DNA from: Thiobacillus sp.
Lineage (GTDB): Bacteria; Pseudomonadota; Gammaproteobacteria; Burkholderiales; Thiobacillaceae
Reading direction: 5' to 3'
Assembly: GCA_011391285.1 (NCBI GenBank)
Contig: JAABQU010000198.1
Coordinates: forward strand, 1 to 26,581
Length of the DNA stretch: 26,581 nucleotides
A program made the translations under genes and the position numbers. Position 1 is the stretch's first letter. Each line of letters starts with the position of its first letter. The notes beneath the pieces are model-generated. The model made no database searches. It saw only the letters and a program-made list of their open reading frames with translations, and was not told where the DNA came from. Shown one piece after another: positions 18,172-24,685 of the stretch.

Positions 18172-18928
18172 GCATGGTTTCCTCGTGCCTCGACCGCGCG
18201 GCGAAGTAATCCCTGAGCCACGGGTCATCAATGTGCCTGAGCTCGGCCACCGTGCCGCTGCCGAGCACGCGACCGTCCGACAGCACGATGACACGGTCGA
18301 TAATCGAAAACAGTGTATCCAAGTCGTGGGTAACGAGGAATACGGTGAGGCCGAGGCTGTCGGCCAGCAGCCGGATCAGCGCGTCGAAGGCGCGCGCCGA
18401 AATCGGATCGAGGCCGGAAGTCGGCTCATCCAGAAACAGCAGTTCGGGATCGAGTGCCAGCGCACGCGCCAAGGCCACCCGCTTGCGCATGCCGCCGGAC
18501 AGTTCGCTCGGGCGCTTCCTGGCGGCATCGGGCGGCAGTCCGGCCAGCGCGAGTTTCAGGCGAGCCAGCTGGCGGCAGGTGGTGTGCGGCAGATCGGTAT
18601 GCTCGAACAACGGAGTGGCGACGTTGTCTTCGACGGAAAGCGAGGAAAACAGCGCGCCGTCCTGAAACAGCACGCCAAAGCGCCGGCGCAGCCCGTTCAT
18701 CTGTTCGGGCGTGCTGTCCCACACCGACTGTCCGAACAGCTCGATACGGCCTGCCTGCGGTTTCAGCAGGCCGATGATTTCGCGCAGCAGCACCGACTTG
18801 CCGGTGCCGCTGCCGCCGATCAGGGCGATCACCTCGCCGCGCGCGACGGACAGGCTCAGATTGCGATGGATGCTCTGCCGGCCCAGCGTGGTCGACACAT
18901 CGCGAACATCGAGCACGGATTCAGACAT
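18161..18928 (-). CDS. ABC transporter ATP-binding protein, MlaF-like
   Basis: Cytoplasmic ATPase of 255 residues energising the MCE lipid transporter. Walker A is GGSGTGKS (38-45), the Q-loop lies in LFQDGALFSSLSV, the signature is LSGGMRKR (142-149), Walker B is ELLFLDEP (161-168), and the switch histidine is in LVTHD. The LSGGM-RKR signature and DEPTSGLDPI are typical of MlaF/Ttg2A. It starts 1 nt into the permease stop (TGATG) and overlaps the MCE gene. The frame stays open upstream, but that part is a shadow of the permease gene. Confidence 0.94.
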   Translation of the reverse strand: MSESVLDVRDVSTTLGRQSIHRNLSLSVARGEVIALIGGSGTGKSVLLREIIGLLKPQAGRIELFGQSVWDSTPEQMNGLRRRFGVLFQDGALFSSLSVEDNVATPLFEHTDLPHTTCRQLARLKLALAGLPPDAARKRPSELSGGMRKRVALARALALDPELLFLDEPTSGLDPISARAFDALIRLLADSLGLTVFLVTHDLDTLFSIIDRVIVLSDGRVLGSGTVAELRHIDDPWLRDYFAARSRHEETMHGN

Positions 18929-20022
18929 CAGATATCCAGCCTGACGAACGACACCGCGAAAATCGCGTTGAGGATGATGATGGCGACCAGGCTCTGCACC
19001 ACGGTGGAGGTGGTGTGGGCGCCCACGCTGCGGGCGTCGCGGGTAACCGACAGGCCCATGCGGCAGGCGATCAGCGCGATGAAAATGGCGAACACCGGCG
19101 CTTTGCACAGCCCAACCAGCAGGGTTTTCAGCAGCAGCACGTCGGCCATCCGGTCGACGAACATGTGATACGAAATATCCAGCTGTTCCTGCGCCACCAG
19201 CATGCCGCCGGCAATGCCGGCAACATCGCCGATGAACACCAGCAGTGGCATGGCGAGCAGCAGGGCGAGCATGCGCGGGATCACCAGCACCGCCAGCGGC
19301 GACAGGCCGAGCGTGGTGATGGCGTCGATTTCCTCGGTGACCTTCATGGTGCCGATCTGTGCGGTGATGGCAGCGCCGGTGCGCCCCGCCACCAGGATCG
19401 CGACGATCACCGGGGAAATCTCGCGCAGAATCGCCAGCAGCAGGCCGTCGACGACAAAGATGTTGGCGCCGTATTGCTGGGCCTGCGAGCCCAGCAGGTA
19501 GGCGAACACCACGCCGAGCAGGAACAGCATGCCGATCACGATGGGAATCGCGCCGACGAAGACCGTGCGCACCTGGGCGCCGAATTCGCGCCAGCGCCAG
19601 CGCCCCGGGCTGGGCATCAGCGCGGCCAGTTCGAGGAACAGGCTGCCGACGAAACTCACCAGGCCGATGACATGCCCCCACATCGCCAGGGTGCCGCGCC
19701 CAGTGATCATGCGCACGCCTTCACGCGGGGGTTCGGCTTGCGCCCTGGTGGTCGCGCAGTGCTGCGCCACCAGTTGCAGCATCGCCAGGTGCTGCGGCTG
19801 GAATGCACGCAGTTCGGGCATCGGGTCGCTGGGCTGCGCACGCGCGGCGGTGAGCAACAGCCACGCGCCGTTGGTGTCGAGCTGGGTGACGCCGGCGCCG
19901 TCGAGGATGCGCACGCTCCTGCCGGCGAGATTGGGCAGCGCGGCCGCAGCATCGGCCTGCCAGACGCCGCTGGCGATCAGCGCGCCTTGGCTCTCGTCGA
20001 AATGCGCGTGCGCGTCTGTCAT
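18928..20022 (-). CDS. STAS-domain/MlaE-type ABC permease fusion
   Basis: Protein of 364 residues. The N-terminal about 100 residues resemble a STAS domain (RSVRILDGAGVTQLDTNGAWLLL), the role played by separate MlaB in E. coli. The rest is an MlaE permease with five or six membrane segments and the family blocks TVFVGAIPIVIGMLFLLGVV, SPVIVAILVAGRTGAAITAQIGTMKVTEEIDAI and DISYHMFVDRM. It forms the inner-membrane core of the lipid transporter. The A of its ATG and a GGGA ribosome-like sequence come from the inverted-repeat element upstream. There is no separate MlaB or MlaC in the operon. Confidence 0.92.
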   Translation of the reverse strand: MTDAHAHFDESQGALIASGVWQADAAAALPNLAGRSVRILDGAGVTQLDTNGAWLLLTAARAQPSDPMPELRAFQPQHLAMLQLVAQHCATTRAQAEPPREGVRMITGRGTLAMWGHVIGLVSFVGSLFLELAALMPSPGRWRWREFGAQVRTVFVGAIPIVIGMLFLLGVVFAYLLGSQAQQYGANIFVVDGLLLAILREISPVIVAILVAGRTGAAITAQIGTMKVTEEIDAITTLGLSPLAVLVIPRMLALLLAMPLLVFIGDVAGIAGGMLVAQEQLDISYHMFVDRMADVLLLKTLLVGLCKAPVFAIFIALIACRMGLSVTRDARSVGAHTTSTVVQSLVAIIILNAIFAVSFVRLDI

Positions 20023-20122
20023 TCCGTTCCCAGATCAAAAAGCTCGCGAAGGCGAGCCGCAGACAGTACATCCAGTACGGCAAGGCGATGCCGACAATGA
20101 GATTTTTGATCTGGGAACGGAA
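20022..20122. repeat. 101-bp inverted-repeat (MITE-like) element between metA and the mlaE-type gene
   Basis: Twenty-base perfect terminal inverted repeats (20022-20041, beginning TTCCGTTCCC, and 20103-20122) enclose a 61-nt core. The core contains smaller hairpins: GCTCGC-GAAG-GCGAGC (20042-20057), GTAC-5 nt-GTAC (20066-20078) and GGCA-6 nt-TGCC (20079-20092). The element is flanked on both sides by TCA (20019-20021 and 20123-20125), a possible 3-bp target duplication. It has no coding capacity, so if mobile it depends on a transposase elsewhere. It fills the whole gap between the two genes and could also form a large hairpin in the transcript. Confidence 0.8.
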
Positions 20123-21175
20123 TCACGCCAGTCCCAAGGGATTGTTGGGGTCGATGCCGGGCATGAACGGCAGGCCGCGCTCACGGTGAGTGACCTGGTA
20201 GACGCAGCCGATCCAGTTGCCGACCACCGCCTCGGCGGTGTCATGCCAGGTGTTGTCGAGCAGCGGCAACACCTGCGTTTCCGGGAAGGCCAGCGTCTCG
20301 CCCGCCCGCATGCGGCTGCCGAACTCGGCCAGCAACGCCTGCGCCTGACGATTGAAATAACGCACCGGGAACGGCGGAAACGCAGGCAGCTTGCCGGCGG
20401 CGGCCAGCAGCAGGTCGCGCTTGTATTCCTTCAACAGCGACACCGTGTCGTATTCGGGGTGGCCCTGGAAGAACACGGTGCGCAGGCCATCGTGGCTCAC
20501 CGCCAGATGCACGCCGGCATCCGCGCTTTCGACCAGCACCTTGACGCCGGCCGCCTCGAACTGCGCGCGCGAGACGTCGTTCCAGCGCGAATGCGGCACG
20601 TCGAAGCGGGTGTTGACGTCGGCCACCAGCGGGTGGCCGACGTCGGTCACGCGGTGCTCGAACACGCCCCAGATCTTGGCGGGCTGCTTCACCCGCGTCT
20701 GCCCATGGCGGAACTGCATCACCGCATGGGTGGCGAGGCAGGAACACAGGGTCGAGGTGACATGATCCCAGGCCCAGTCGATCACCTCGATCAGCGGCTG
20801 CCAGAAGGGCTCGTCGGCCAGATTGGGGTGGCTGACGTTGGCGCCGGTGATGATGAGCGCATCCAGTCCCTTCTCGCGGATGGCGTCGAAGCTTTCGTAA
20901 AACAGCGCGATATGCGCCTGCGCCGCCTCGCCGCGCGGCAGCGTCGGCAGGGTGAAGGGGTGCATGTAGAACTGCGCGATCGGGTTGGATTCGCCGACCA
21001 GCCGGTAGAACTGCCGCTCGGTCGCCTCCAGCGCGGCGTCCGGCATCATGTTCAGGAGACCGACGTGCAGTTCGCGGATTTCCTGGTGGGCCGCGCGCTC
21101 GGTCGCCAGCACCGTGATGCCGTCGCGACGCAGGCGGTCGAAGGTGGGCAGGGCATTGTGCGCGACCAGCGGCAT
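20123..21175 (-). CDS. metA: Homoserine O-acyltransferase, MetA family (probably succinyltransferase)
   Basis: Cytoplasmic enzyme of 350 residues that acylates homoserine, the first committed step of methionine synthesis. The fold is class-I amidotransferase-like. The catalytic cysteine is Cys146 (STLCSCLATHAV, aligned with Cys142 of E. coli MetA), with His239 and Glu241 in FFQGHPEYD. The C-terminus is longer than E. coli MetA (309). The E. coli MPKKIETE block is here MPDAALEAT, so this is a divergent subfamily. Succinyl versus acetyl specificity cannot be settled by eye. ATG at 21175 is one base after the ATPase gene stop; an extension to 21226 lies inside that gene. The A of its TGA is next to the inverted-repeat element. 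Confidence 0.88.
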   Translation of the reverse strand: MPLVAHNALPTFDRLRRDGITVLATERAAHQEIRELHVGLLNMMPDAALEATERQFYRLVGESNPIAQFYMHPFTLPTLPRGEAAQAHIALFYESFDAIREKGLDALIITGANVSHPNLADEPFWQPLIEVIDWAWDHVTSTLCSCLATHAVMQFRHGQTRVKQPAKIWGVFEHRVTDVGHPLVADVNTRFDVPHSRWNDVSRAQFEAAGVKVLVESADAGVHLAVSHDGLRTVFFQGHPEYDTVSLLKEYKRDLLLAAAGKLPAFPPFPVRYFNRQAQALLAEFGSRMRAGETLAFPETQVLPLLDNTWHDTAEAVVGNWIGCVYQVTHRERGLPFMPGIDPNNPLGLA

Positions 21176-21176
21176 G

Positions 21177-22028
21177 TCAGCCTCCCTTGCGCGCGATGGC
21201 GGTTTCCAGCAGCGCCATGAAATCACGCTCGTCGCGCACCTGCGCCACTTCCTGCGAGGTCACGGTGTAGCCGTGCGGCTGCGCGATCGCCTCGTAGCGC
21301 GGAATGCGCGAATGGAACAGGCGCGGAAACACCCAGCGCGCGAAATCGTTCGGCTCGATCTGCGCGACGAATTCGAGGCCCTTTTCCTTCAGGTACACCG
21401 GCAGCTGCTCGGCGAGGAAAGCCGGACGAAAATACAGCGGCTTGGGATCGGACTGCGCGCGTTTGATCAGCGTGTCCTCCTCTTCGCGCGTGGTGGTCTG
21501 GATGTAGAGAATCAGGGTGTGCTCGGCCAGCAGCTCGACCACGCCGGGTTCGTCCAGTTCGCACAGGCTGCCGCCGACATCGTTGACGAAGTGCGGATAG
21601 CCGTAGATTTCCTGGCCCTTGCGAATGAAGCCGGGCACGTCGCGCATGGCGGCAATCTCGCCGTCACGGTAGGCCGCCTGGCGGCGCGAGAACTCGTCGA
21701 GGCTCAATCCGCCCCACTCCGGTCCGCCGAGCTTGCCGACGAAGGTGAGCACCGGGCCGAGGTCGTGGATCTTGATGTTGTTCTTGATGTCGATCCAGTC
21801 GTTGCGCAGCAGGTCGCGCAGGAACGGCACCTGCATCGCCTGCTGCTTGATCAGGTCGAGGATGGGCTCGTCGAGGTAGCGCGTGCCGATGCGGTAGTCG
21901 CCGGAAAAATGGAACCAGTCGTGGCCGCGCAGCATGGACGAAATGTGCGTCTTGCCGACGCCGGACATGCCGAGCAGGGTAATGCGCTTGGTTGGCCAGG
22001 CGCGGAAGGAATCGGGGGTGAAGTGCAT
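21177..22028 (-). CDS. P-loop ATPase/kinase-like protein of unknown function, coupled to metA
   Basis: Cytoplasmic protein of 283 residues, no signal peptide or membrane segment. It has a Walker A motif GMSGVGKTH (20-28) right after a short beta strand (RITLLG), the layout of small-molecule and nucleoside kinases such as shikimate kinase. A conserved-looking FSGDYRIGTRYLDEPI stretch follows. A candidate Walker B-like strand is TLILYIQTTTREEED (about 175-190). I cannot name the family. It lies one base upstream of metA in the same direction, so the two are probably made together; a role linked to methionine or homoserine metabolism is inference only. AGGA 11 nt before the ATG is the likely ribosome site. 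Confidence 0.75.
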   Translation of the reverse strand: MHFTPDSFRAWPTKRITLLGMSGVGKTHISSMLRGHDWFHFSGDYRIGTRYLDEPILDLIKQQAMQVPFLRDLLRNDWIDIKNNIKIHDLGPVLTFVGKLGGPEWGGLSLDEFSRRQAAYRDGEIAAMRDVPGFIRKGQEIYGYPHFVNDVGGSLCELDEPGVVELLAEHTLILYIQTTTREEEDTLIKRAQSDPKPLYFRPAFLAEQLPVYLKEKGLEFVAQIEPNDFARWVFPRLFHSRIPRYEAIAQPHGYTVTSQEVAQVRDERDFMALLETAIARKGG

Positions 22029-22077
22029 GGGATCGGTTTTCCTGAGGCTAGCGCGAAGCCTACCGAAAAGCCACCCA

Positions 22078-22105
22078 ATTAAAAAGGGCGCGGGAGGATC
22101 CCGCG
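22078..22105 (-). terminator. Intrinsic terminator for the K+ channel operon
   Basis: Stem CGCGGG/CCCGCG with a 5-nt loop (22089-22105) is followed on the minus strand by CCC then TTTTT (22081-22085). It lies 18 nt past the RCK gene stop and before the metA-linked ATPase gene, separating the two transcripts. Confidence 0.8.
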
Positions 22106-22123
22106 TTGCAGGCGACCTGGCAC

Positions 22124-22846
22124 CTACGGCGCTTGGCTATTCGCTGGGGGGGATGTCCGCTCGATCAGATCGCGGAAGGCATCGATATCGCCACGAGCGC
22201 CGATGACCACCAGCACGTCATCGTAGTCGAGCTTGTGGTCGATGCCACGGGTGCTGAGGATGAGGTCCTTGCCATGTTCCAGATCCACCACGCCGAGCAG
22301 GATGAGGTTCTGCGTCATGACCTTCCTGAGCGCCGAGAGATGCACGCCGTGCAGCCAGGAATGGCGCGGGATGGTGATCTCGGCGGCGTTGAGGTCCTGC
22401 TGGCCGAACACGGTCTGTTCCAGCAGCTCCACCACTTCGGGCCGCTCGATCAGTTCGTGCACGCGGGCGCCGCTAATCTCGTAGGGATCCACCACCTTGT
22501 CGGCGCCGGCAGCCAGCAGCTTGGGGGCGGCCTCGGGTGCCTGGCACACGGCGACGATGCGCAGATGCGGATCGAGCGCGCGGGCCGAAATGACGAGGAA
22601 AACGTTTTCCGAGTCTTCGGTAAACAGGCCGAACATGCCCTCGATGTGCGTGCCGATCCCTACCGAGCGCAAGGCCTCGTCGTCGGTGTAGTCGATCAGC
22701 TCGGCAGCCAGACCCTCCTTGTTGGCCGCGTCGACCAGCGCCGCATCGCTGTCGACCATGACGAAGGGCGTCTTGGACAAGGACAGGCGCCAGGCCACCT
22801 CGATGGCCAGGGGATTGCAGCCGAACACGGCAAATCTAGGCTTCAT
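22124..22846 (-). CDS. Stand-alone RCK/TrkA-N domain protein
   Basis: Cytoplasmic protein of 240 residues made of a Rossmann RCK-N domain (about 4-135) and an RCK-C domain (about 145-225). The usual glycine-rich GxGxxG loop is replaced by GCNPLA (9-14), reminiscent of the GHSILA loop in the RCK domain of E. coli Kch. The motif MVDSD at the end of the second strand and SENVFLVISARALDPHLRIVA are typical RCK features. It overlaps the K+ channel stop as ATGA, so it is probably a dedicated partner in its gating ring. The frame is open much further upstream, but only as a shadow of the channel gene. Confidence 0.87.
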   Translation of the reverse strand: MKPRFAVFGCNPLAIEVAWRLSLSKTPFVMVDSDAALVDAANKEGLAAELIDYTDDEALRSVGIGTHIEGMFGLFTEDSENVFLVISARALDPHLRIVAVCQAPEAAPKLLAAGADKVVDPYEISGARVHELIERPEVVELLEQTVFGQQDLNAAEITIPRHSWLHGVHLSALRKVMTQNLILLGVVDLEHGKDLILSTRGIDHKLDYDDVLVVIGARGDIDAFRDLIERTSPPANSQAP

Positions 22847-24456
22847 CCGCGCTGCCTCCTGCTTTTCCAGGCGGAACGGTGCTGTCCGACGTGTTCCTTG
22901 AACTGGAACAGGCTGGCCTCGTAGCCCACGAGCATCAGGATGTCGTGGGCGTGCAGCGGGAACTCCGGCCTCGGGTTGAAATAGAAGTGGGCATCGCGCA
23001 ACTGGTAGGGGGCATGGCCGTCGGCGGCGGGCGAGGCATGCGGACGAATGACGCCGAACAGCATCAGGTGCCAAGCGGCGAGGTCGATGTCGCCGACGCG
23101 GCGTCCATCCAGCCAGGCGCCCAGGGAGACGGTCAGCGGCTCCAGATGGACGCCGCGGGCCCGGGTGACCACATCGTAGAGGGCGTCGAAGGCCACCGGC
23201 TGGCCGATGAATTCCGCCGCCATGCGGGCCACCACCTCGTAGGGCCGCACCACATGATTGGCGCCGGCCTGGGTCAGCTTGCGCACGGTCTCCGCCTTGT
23301 TGGCGCGGGAAATGATCAGGATGCCGGGGGCGGCCTGACGCGCCGTCAGGGTGATATAGACGTTGCTGACGTCGTCGTGGGTCAGACACAGGATGCGCGA
23401 GGCCTGGCGCCCTAGCCCCAGGTTCGCCAGCAGGGTGTTGCCGGTGGCATCGCCGGCCACTGCCTGATAGCCGTGGCGGCGGGCCAGTTCCACGGCTTCG
23501 GGGCTGCGGTCGACGATGACGAAGGCGTCATGGCTGGCGGCCAGCCGCTTCGCCACCACCTGCCCGATGCGGCCGTAGCCGCACACGATGGTCACATCGT
23601 CGTGCCGCTCCACCTCGGCGAACACGCGGTTGTCGTGCAGTTCGCGCATCTTCTCGTGGAAGGCCATGACGATGATCGAGGTGGCGAAGGAGATCACCGC
23701 GATGCCCGCGAACACCAGCACCATGGCGACGATGCGCCCTTCCGTGGTCTGCGGCACGATGTCGCCGTAGCCCACCGTGGTAATGGTGATCACCGCCCAG
23801 TAGAGGGCGTCCATCAGGCTGGACACACGGGGCTGCGGCTGTTCCGCCTCGAACAGGTACATCGCCACGGTGGCAATGAGCACCACCGAGCCGACGAAGA
23901 TCGACAGGGTATAGAGCTCGAAGCGTTTTTCCACCAGCACCTGGCCGAACACGCTGAGATTGCGGGTATAGCGGAACAGCTTGAGCAGGCGGAACAGCAG
24001 GAAGATGCGCAGGAAGCGCAGCGGACGATAGCTCGGCAGGATGGCCAGCAGGTCGATGATGGCCATCGGGGTGGCCATGTAGGCCAGTTTCTGTCTGAAC
24101 ATGGCCCACAGCACAGGAGGCAAGTGGAAGCGCATGCCCACCAGTTCGGCGCGTTCCCAGTGCTCGATCAGGATCCGGTGGCTGTCGTTGTACAGCCACA
24201 TGCGCAGCAGATATTCGATGATGAACACCGTCACCACGAAAACTTCGAAACCATCCGCCCAGGCCCCCACTTCGTGCCGTACTTCGTAGATCAACAGGAA
24301 CACACTGCTCAGCACCAGCGTGATCATGAAACCATCGAACACCACCCGGCGATGGGAGCGGGGGTCGGTGAGCAGCGTGCGGAAGAAGCCCTTGATGCCG
24401 GCGTAGCGCACCGAGGCCTGCAGCCAGTAGGCGAAGCGGATCAGGGGGGCAGTCAT
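22843..24456 (-). CDS. Six-transmembrane voltage-gated-type potassium channel with RCK domain
   Basis: Inner-membrane K+ channel of 537 residues. Segments S1-S6 span about 40-265. S4 (about 146-166) has basic residues at roughly every third position (Arg147, Arg150, Arg156, Lys159, Arg162, Arg165), as in voltage sensors. The pore helix and selectivity filter read TVGYGD (227-232). A cytoplasmic RCK-N domain starts at 288 with an intact GYGRIG loop (293-298) and VIVDRSPE, followed by an RCK-C domain (about 430-520). It is larger than E. coli Kch (417). It likely controls K+ flux or membrane potential. It is the first gene of a two-gene operon with a second RCK protein. Confidence 0.93.
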   Translation of the reverse strand: MTAPLIRFAYWLQASVRYAGIKGFFRTLLTDPRSHRRVVFDGFMITLVLSSVFLLIYEVRHEVGAWADGFEVFVVTVFIIEYLLRMWLYNDSHRILIEHWERAELVGMRFHLPPVLWAMFRQKLAYMATPMAIIDLLAILPSYRPLRFLRIFLLFRLLKLFRYTRNLSVFGQVLVEKRFELYTLSIFVGSVVLIATVAMYLFEAEQPQPRVSSLMDALYWAVITITTVGYGDIVPQTTEGRIVAMVLVFAGIAVISFATSIIVMAFHEKMRELHDNRVFAEVERHDDVTIVCGYGRIGQVVAKRLAASHDAFVIVDRSPEAVELARRHGYQAVAGDATGNTLLANLGLGRQASRILCLTHDDVSNVYITLTARQAAPGILIISRANKAETVRKLTQAGANHVVRPYEVVARMAAEFIGQPVAFDALYDVVTRARGVHLEPLTVSLGAWLDGRRVGDIDLAAWHLMLFGVIRPHASPAADGHAPYQLRDAHFYFNPRPEFPLHAHDILMLVGYEASLFQFKEHVGQHRSAWKSRRQRG

Positions 24457-24633
24457 GGATTTGGGCTGGCGCGGTGGTCAACCCCAATCACCCGGCTGGA
24501 GAGATCGGCGGGGAAAAGCATGCATGAATTATACGCATCGCAGGCGCGGGCATTCCCTGCATCCCTCGCAGCGGGATTGTTGGATCAAACCCATCTGGCG
24601 CCAGCTTCGGCCCCCCAGGAAAAAACCCGGGAC
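24457..24633 (-). promoter_or_regulatory. Promoter region of the K+ channel operon
   Basis: This gap between the amtB terminator and the channel ATG contains a perfect TATAAT on the minus strand at 24528-24533, about 70 nt upstream of the ATG. No good -35 box is visible at 17 nt, suggesting an activator or a weak promoter. A GCATGC palindrome lies next to it. No open frame or RNA gene was recognised here. Confidence 0.45.
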
Positions 24634-24661
24634 AAAAAAGGGGCGCTCCGCAGAGCGCCCC
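24634..24661 (-). terminator. Intrinsic terminator for glnK-amtB
   Basis: An 8-bp stem (GGGGCGCT/AGCGCCCC, 24640-24661) with a 6-nt loop is followed on the minus strand by six T (24634-24639). It lies 24 nt past the amtB stop and ends the ammonium operon. A second T-rich stretch (about 24619-24625) follows. Confidence 0.92.
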
Positions 24662-24685
24662 AGCTTCCTTCGGAGAAAGGATGGT

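Noticed and set aside
18929..19681. Upstream extension of the MlaF-like ATPase frame
   Set aside because: It overlaps the permease gene in another frame and has no conserved motif; the ATPase starts naturally at MSESVLDVRDVS.
20022..20122. Inverted repeat as an intrinsic terminator for metA
   Set aside because: The long stem has no T-run after it on the minus strand, and the following mla genes appear to belong to the same unit, so termination is not its obvious role.
22847..23389. Upstream extension of the stand-alone RCK frame
   Set aside because: It is an out-of-frame reading of the K+ channel C-terminus, Arg/Pro-rich, with no domain.
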